Shown here: piece after piece, positions 24,409 to 28,288 of the stretch
How the letters are laid out: each line of letters starts with the position of its first letter
Numbering within the stretch: the first letter of the stretch is position 1
Assembly (NCBI GenBank): GCA_949076555.1
Contig: CARUOB010000042.1
Span: 1 to 28,288 of the forward strand
Direction of reading: 5' to 3'
Source of the DNA: an uncultured Lachnospiraceae bacterium
Lineage (GTDB): Bacteria; Bacillota; Clostridia; Lachnospirales; Lachnospiraceae
Length of the DNA stretch: 28,288 nt
The notes under the pieces: generated by a model
The model's database searches: none
Told to the model about the DNA's origin: nothing
Seen by the model: only the letters and a program-made list of their open reading frames with translations
Position numbers and translations under genes: made by a program

Positions 24409-25389
24409 TCACATGGATTCCACCAGCCTTTTTATCTCCTCAAAGGTTTCCGCCTGATTCACAATCCCTCTGAGTCTGGCGGAACCGGGCAATCCCGCCG
24501 TATACCATGACAGGTGCTTGCGCATTTCCCGGACACCGGTATACTCTCCCTTTGTTTCCATTTGCAGGGCGGCATGGCGCAAAATCATTTCCTTCTTCTC
24601 TTCCATGGAGGGCGAAGGCAGCGTTTGCCCGTCTTTCAGGTAAGCGGCTGTCTGCCCGAACAGCCACGGGTTGCCTCTGGCGGCGCGGCCGATCATCACA
24701 CCGTCGCATCCCGTCTCCAAAAGCAGTCGCTCCGCGCTCTTTTCGTCCGTCACATCCCCGTTTCCGATCACGGGAATGGAAACCGCCTCTTTCACCCTGG
24801 CTATGATCTCCCAGTCCGCTTCTCCGCTGTAATACTGTTCTCTCGTTCTGCCGTGCACAGCCACCGCCGCCGCTCCCGCATCCTCCGCAATCTTCGCAAA
24901 CTCTACCGCGTTGACGTGATCCGCGTCAAACCCTTTGCGTATTTTCACCGTCACAGGCTTCTTTATGGCCTTTGCCGTGGCCGCTATGATCCTGCCCGCC
25001 AGCTCCGGTTCCCGCATCAGCGCAGACCCTTCCCCGTTGTTCACGATCTTCGGCACCGGACAGCCCATGTTGATATCCAGCACGGCAAAGGGACGCTCCT
25101 CGAGCCGTTTCGCCATCTCGCTTACGATCTTCGGGTCCGAGCCGAACAACTGCAGGGAAACCTGCCCTTCCTGCGGATGAATCGCAAGCAGGCCCTCCGT
25201 ATTTTTATTGTTGTACATAACCGCCTTTGCGCTCACCATCTCCATCCCACAAAGTCCCGCCCCCTGTTCGCTGCACAACAAACGAAATGGCAGGTCCGTC
25301 ACGCCTGCCATGGGAGCCAGTATGAGATTGTTTTTCAGAGTCACGCCGCCGATCGCCAGCGGTTTCAATAAATGCCCCATACCTTTCAC
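24409..25389 (-). CDS. dusB: tRNA-dihydrouridine synthase (DusB type)
   Basis: An FMN-dependent enzyme of about 326 residues that reduces specific uridines in tRNA to dihydrouridine. TIM-barrel signatures in order: APMAGVTDLPFR, the catalytic-cysteine motif INMGCPVPKI (C110), TVKIRKGF, VHGRTREQYYSGEADW, IPVIGNGDV and the FMN-phosphate motif GVMIGRAARGNPW. The frame opens at an ATG at 25413, which has no ribosome binding site. A GGAGG lies 6 bases before the in-frame GTG at 25389, and that start is preferred; the ATG at 25380 is 15 bases from the GGAGG, too far. Placement near birA, greA and lysS is usual for this gene in clostridia. Confidence 0.93.
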   Translation of the reverse strand: MKGMGHLLKPLAIGGVTLKNNLILAPMAGVTDLPFRLLCSEQGAGLCGMEMVSAKAVMYNNKNTEGLLAIHPQEGQVSLQLFGSDPKIVSEMAKRLEERPFAVLDINMGCPVPKIVNNGEGSALMREPELAGRIIAATAKAIKKPVTVKIRKGFDADHVNAVEFAKIAEDAGAAAVAVHGRTREQYYSGEADWEIIARVKEAVSIPVIGNGDVTDEKSAERLLLETGCDGVMIGRAARGNPWLFGQTAAYLKDGQTLPSPSMEEKKEMILRHAALQMETKGEYTGVREMRKHLSWYTAGLPGSARLRGIVNQAETFEEIKRLVESM

Positions 25390-25430
25390 ACCAATCCTCC
25401 ATGTCTGATTCATAAACCGTGATACAAACA

Positions 25431-25448
25431 GACGGCCGTTTTGCCGTC
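25431..25448 (-). terminator. Weak hairpin at the end of the small conserved gene
   Basis: GACGGC / GCCGUC, a 6-bp stem with a 6-base loop, overlaps the stop codon at 25447 and is followed on the minus strand by UGUUUGU. It may cause partial termination before dusB, which starts 42 bases later. The short stem makes this tentative. Confidence 0.4.
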
Positions 25449-25794
25449 AGTCCGATTCCGGTATCGGCTCATGGAGGATAAACACCCGGTAGTAGAGCTG
25501 CAGGGACTCTAACATCTCCTGCCTGTTCCTGCGGATTTCTCCCACCAGAAGGCCGCTGCTGATCTCGTCGTAGAGCAGATCGTCCTCCTCCGCGTCCGTC
25601 TCCAAGGAAATGCTGCCGTCCTCCTCAAAGACTATCGTGAAGACGCCGCCAACCTCCTCCGTGAAAAGCACGCAGATAATATGCAGCTCGTCCTTGATCG
25701 ACTGCGGAATCTTATCAAATTTCTCATTAAAATAATATTTCTGCTCGTAAGCGTTCGCGCCGCAGAGCACGATTCTTTTATCCTCTTTTACCAT
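25447..25794 (-). CDS. Small conserved protein, DUF6145-like
   Basis: A 115-residue protein. The start, IVLCGANAYEQKYYFNEKF, and the segment IKDELHIICVLFTEEVGGVFTIVFE look like a small family of unknown function common in Lachnospiraceae; I recall it as DUF6145, from memory and unchecked. It is soluble and acidic in the second half (EEDGSISLETDAEEDDLLYDE), with a helical C-terminus. A GGGAG site precedes the ATG. It sits between birA and dusB. No reaction or partner can be assigned. Confidence 0.8.
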   Translation of the reverse strand: MVKEDKRIVLCGANAYEQKYYFNEKFDKIPQSIKDELHIICVLFTEEVGGVFTIVFEEDGSISLETDAEEDDLLYDEISSGLLVGEIRRNRQEMLESLQLYYRVFILHEPIPESD

Positions 25795-25848
25795 CCGTCT
25801 GCTCCCACTGCCCTTCTACCGCCAAGAAACGACACACATGTCATGTTA

Positions 25849-26856
25849 TTAAACGTAACCGTAAAGGCCCCTGACCGACACTTCCCCCGCATAGACAAGA
25901 ACGGTTTCCCCCGTCTCCTTCTCCACGACCAGTTCCCCCGTATCGGTAATGCCCCGCGAAATGCCGGTATACTCTCCCGCCGGGTCCAATACGCGCACGG
26001 CTGCGTTTCTGCCGATCAGGCGCGCCTCATAGCGCTCCTTCAACGCGGACAGCGTAAGTTCCTTCTCAAAAATCTCATAGTCAGCCTCGAATCCCGCCAG
26101 AATCCGTGCCAACAGCTCCGCCCGGTCAAATTCTTTGCCGGACTCTATTTTCAAGGAAGTGGCCGTTTGGCGAATCTCCTCCGGAAAATCCGCCGTGCTC
26201 TCCTGATTCACGTTGACGCCGACGCCCGCCACGAGAAACTGCGTTTCGTTCATCTCCGGCGTCATGCTCATCTCCGTCAGAATACCGACCACCTTTTTCC
26301 CGTTCACCACGATATCATTGGGCCATTTGATGCCCGTTTCCAACCCCGTCACCTCGTGAATCGCTTCCGCCACGGAGAGCGCCATCACAAGCGTAACCAT
26401 AGATGCCTTATCCGGGGCAAACGCCGGTCTGAGCACAATCGTAAAATAGATGGATCTGCCCGCTGGCGATTCCCACGACCTGCCTCTGCGTCCCCTGCCC
26501 GCGGTCTGTCTGTCCGCCACCACCGTCGTGCCGTGGGGGGCGCCTTCCTCCGCAAACCGCTTCGCATCAGGGTTCGTGGACCCGGTAGACTCAAAAAAGA
26601 GCAGCCGTCTCCCCGCCCATTTCGTGTGAAGCCTGCTGGCAATCTCACTCTCGGAATACATGCCCGCCGGACTCTCCACCAGCCGGTACCCGCGGCTTGG
26701 CACCGACTCGATCCGGTAGCCCTCCTCTTTCAACTGGCTGATCACCTTCCAGACCGCCGTGCGTGAAACGCCGAGACGGTCACAGAGCTGCTGTCCCGAC
26801 ACATAGTCCGCACTGTTCCGCAGACACGTTAAAATATCGGATCTGTCTGTCTTCAT
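25849..26856 (-). CDS. birA: BirA bifunctional biotin-protein ligase / biotin operon repressor
   Basis: A 335-residue enzyme that activates biotin to biotinyl-AMP and attaches it to carboxylase carrier domains. The N-terminal winged helix-turn-helix (about 5-60, QQLCDRLGVSRTAVWKVISQL) means it can also repress biotin genes. The central ligase domain (about 80-270) has STNPDAKRFAEEG, the biotin/AMP loop GRGRRGRSW, the catalytic-lysine region GIKWPNDIVVNGKKVVGIL and VGVNVNQ. The C-terminal SH3-like domain (about 280-335) includes RNAAVRVLDPAGEYTGISRGI. A GGAG site 8 bases before the ATG fits. The inverted-repeat element at 26883-27085 lies immediately upstream and may separate it from argF. Confidence 0.95.
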   Translation of the reverse strand: MKTDRSDILTCLRNSADYVSGQQLCDRLGVSRTAVWKVISQLKEEGYRIESVPSRGYRLVESPAGMYSESEIASRLHTKWAGRRLLFFESTGSTNPDAKRFAEEGAPHGTTVVADRQTAGRGRRGRSWESPAGRSIYFTIVLRPAFAPDKASMVTLVMALSVAEAIHEVTGLETGIKWPNDIVVNGKKVVGILTEMSMTPEMNETQFLVAGVGVNVNQESTADFPEEIRQTATSLKIESGKEFDRAELLARILAGFEADYEIFEKELTLSALKERYEARLIGRNAAVRVLDPAGEYTGISRGITDTGELVVEKETGETVLVYAGEVSVRGLYGYV

Positions 26857-26882
26857 GGATTTATCTCCATTCCATAATGTAT

Positions 26883-27085
26883 GTTACTATATATTTGCGA
26901 AACTCTCTTAATGTTGTTGAATTTGCACAAATAGTATAATCAACGCAGACTCGCTTTCGCTCCATTCCAAACGCAGCGGCGCTAGGCTCGAAAAAACCTC
27001 GCCAAGTGCCGGCGTTTTCCAAGGGTCTGCTTATAATTATTCTATTTGCACAAAAAGCCACGATTTGATGAGTTTCGCAATTACC
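26883..27085. mobile_element. Putative MITE-like element: long imperfect palindrome with a flanking 8-bp direct repeat
   Basis: The argF-birA gap is almost filled by one imperfect inverted repeat. The outer arms TTGCGAAACTC (26895-26905) and GAGTTTCGCAA (27070-27080) are perfect. Inside them lie further paired blocks: CAAATAG/CTATTTG, GCAGAC (26945) with GTCTGC (27025), and ACGC/GCGT with a GC-rich apex around 26971-27016. The direct repeat TAATGTAT occurs at 26875-26882 and 27086-27093, as expected of a target duplication. No transposase is encoded. A 66-codon open frame running through it follows the symmetry and is not accepted as a gene. It could instead be a structured RNA; the boundaries are approximate. 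Confidence 0.55.
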
Positions 27086-27123
27086 TAATGTATATCATTT
27101 ATCGTCATATCCGTCTGCACCTT

Positions 27124-28116
27124 TCACGCTCCCCCAAGTGTCACAACCATAACCGCCTTGATGGTATGCATCCGGTTTTCCGCCTCGTCAAACACGATGG
27201 ACTGCGGCGACTCAAACACCTCGTCCGTCACTTCCAACTCCGCCATGCCATACTTTTCACCGATCTCCCTGCCGACCCCGGTTTCGTGGTCGTGAAACGC
27301 GGGCAGGCAGTGCATAAACACCGCGTCTTTTCCTGCCAGAGCCATGACCTTCGCGTTGACCTGATAAGGCGAAAGATCATGCAGTCTCTCCTCCCAGATC
27401 TGTTCCGGCTCGCCCATGGACACCCACACATCCGTGTACACCACGTCGGCTCCCGTCACGCCCTCGGCCACGTCCTCCGTCAGACGGATGGAACCGCCGT
27501 TTTCTGCCGCGATCTCCCGACAGGTCTTCACAAGCGCTTCCTCCGGGAAATACTTCTTGTCGGTGCAGGCCGTAAAGTGCATCCCCATCTTGGCACAGAC
27601 CACCATCAGGGAATTGCCCATGTTGTAGCGGGCGTCCCCCATGTAAGTCAGCTTAATGCCTTTCACACGGCCGAAATGCTCCCGTATGGTCAATAGGTCC
27701 GCAAGCATCTGGGTCGGATGAAACTCATTGGTGAGGCCGTTCCAGACGGGCACGCCTGCGTGCTTCGCCAGTTCTTCCACAATCTCCTGCCCGTATCCAC
27801 GGTACTCGATTCCCTCGTACATGCGCCCCAGAACCCGCGCCGTATCCGCAATGCTCTCCTTCTTGCCGATCTGGGAACTCGACGGGTCCAGATAGGTCGT
27901 TCCCAGACCGAGGTCATGGGCCGCCACCTCGAAAGAGCACCTCGTTCTGGTACTGGTCTTCTCAAAGATCAGCGCCACATTTTTCCCCCGCAGCGTGTCC
28001 ACCGGGATTCCCTTCTTTTTCTTATCCTTCAAATCCGCCGCCACGTCCAGCATGTACAAGATTTCCTCCGGTGTAAAATCCAGAAGTTTTAAAAAATTAC
28101 GCCCTTTCAAGTCCAT
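27124..28116 (-). CDS. argF: Ornithine carbamoyltransferase
   Basis: A 330-residue enzyme that makes citrulline from ornithine and carbamoyl phosphate. The carbamoyl-phosphate loop STRTR (55-59), HPTQ (133-136) and the ornithine-binding HCLP (269-272, with C270) are intact, as is WVSMGE. The length is typical. It is probably the anabolic arginine-biosynthesis enzyme, but a catabolic role (arcB) cannot be excluded, since no other arginine gene lies in the window. An AAGGAGG site lies 10 bases before the ATG. The 104 bases upstream, back to the stop of the preceding gene, contain a hairpin (28163-28190) but no clear ArgR box. Confidence 0.95.
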   Translation of the reverse strand: MDLKGRNFLKLLDFTPEEILYMLDVAADLKDKKKKGIPVDTLRGKNVALIFEKTSTRTRCSFEVAAHDLGLGTTYLDPSSSQIGKKESIADTARVLGRMYEGIEYRGYGQEIVEELAKHAGVPVWNGLTNEFHPTQMLADLLTIREHFGRVKGIKLTYMGDARYNMGNSLMVVCAKMGMHFTACTDKKYFPEEALVKTCREIAAENGGSIRLTEDVAEGVTGADVVYTDVWVSMGEPEQIWEERLHDLSPYQVNAKVMALAGKDAVFMHCLPAFHDHETGVGREIGEKYGMAELEVTDEVFESPQSIVFDEAENRMHTIKAVMVVTLGGA

Positions 28117-28162
28117 GATACCATATCCTCCTTATGTAGTGTATGCGCCGCACAAAATCTTA

Positions 28163-28190
28163 ACAGGACGGTTCCGCAGAGCCGCCCTGT
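28163..28190 (-). terminator. Hairpin upstream of argF: terminator of the preceding gene or attenuator
   Basis: ACAGGGCGG / CCGUCCUGU, a 9-bp stem with one G-U wobble present only in minus-strand RNA, so it is designed for that strand. It is followed by UUAAGAUUUUG, a broken U-tract. It lies 30 bases after the stop of the truncated gene at the window edge and 46 bases before argF. Confidence 0.55.
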
Positions 28191-28220
28191 CGTTTTACTT
28201 TATAAAAATAGCAACGATTT

Positions 28221-28288
28221 TTATTTTAAGATTTCTCTCGCCGAAGCCGCAAGTCCCGCCAATCCCTGAATTTCCGAGGGAATGATAA
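28221..28288 (-). CDS. C-terminal end of an unidentified protein (cut by the window edge)
   Basis: The minus strand has an open frame from the edge to a TAA at 28223-28221, giving 21 codons that end in GLAGLAASAREILK. The amphipathic, Ala/Leu-rich composition looks like a real C-terminal helix, unlike the other two frames. The other frames either stop or read as low-quality Arg/Gly-rich peptide. Too little is visible to name it. It lies 104 bases before argF in the same direction. Confidence 0.55.
   Translation of the reverse strand, partial: IIPSEIQGLAGLAASAREILK

Noticed and set aside
25681..26766. 361-codon plus-strand open frame opposite birA
   Set aside because: It is antisense to birA; the product is rich in Arg, His and Pro without domains, typical of a shadow in GC-richer DNA.
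26861..27061. 66-codon minus-strand open frame between argF and birA
   Set aside because: It lies within the palindromic element and follows its repeats. It has no good ribosome binding site. The DNA symmetry explains it better than protein coding.

Overview
The window looks like chromosome from a Gram-positive, low-to-mid GC Firmicute of the class Clostridia, most likely the family Lachnospiraceae. The evidence is strong AGGAGG-type ribosome binding sites before nearly every gene, intrinsic terminators, a class B sortase, and a birA / small conserved protein / dusB / greA / lysS housekeeping block of the kind seen in that family. The lysyl-tRNA synthetase is fused to a C-terminal HD domain. 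No rRNA, tRNA, CRISPR array, prophage or complete insertion sequence is visible. Almost everything is on the minus strand, so operons read from high to low coordinates.

Positions 1-11450: a chemotaxis-type operon of nine closely packed genes (9993 down to 224) reads HPt protein, PAS sensor kinase, receiver-HD-GYP protein, CheR, CheB, CheY-like receiver, CheA, CheW, chemoreceptor, and ends in a terminator at 150-187. The first three genes look like a phosphorelay welded onto a chemosensory core. In the receiver-HD-GYP protein, three of the expected metal ligands of the HD-GYP site are replaced, and the kinase carries an HPt-like tail without the phospho-histidine. Just upstream, a separate receiver-HD-GYP gene with an intact active site has its own consensus promoter and terminator. 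No flagellar genes, cheC or cheD lie in the window.

Positions 11450-17620: a sugar-utilisation locus. A LacI-type repressor gene with its own terminator is followed by a consensus promoter, two matching palindromic operators 81 bp apart, and then a GH32 beta-fructosidase, an ABC solute-binding lipoprotein and two ABC permeases. The ATPase is not here and is presumably a shared one encoded elsewhere. The logic is import of sucrose or short fructans, cytoplasmic cleavage, and repression relieved by the sugar.

Positions 17620-20800: a plus-strand membrane diguanylate cyclase is divergent from the repressor and converges on a class B sortase gene. Together with the two HD-GYP proteins this gives the window a c-di-GMP theme.

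Positions 20800-28288: housekeeping genes. These are lysS (HD fusion), greA, an unrecognised 277-residue protein, dusB (probable GTG start), a small DUF6145-like protein, birA and argF, plus the last 21 codons of another gene at the right edge. Between argF and birA sits a roughly 200 bp imperfect palindrome flanked by an 8 bp direct repeat, which looks like a small non-autonomous mobile element or a structured RNA.
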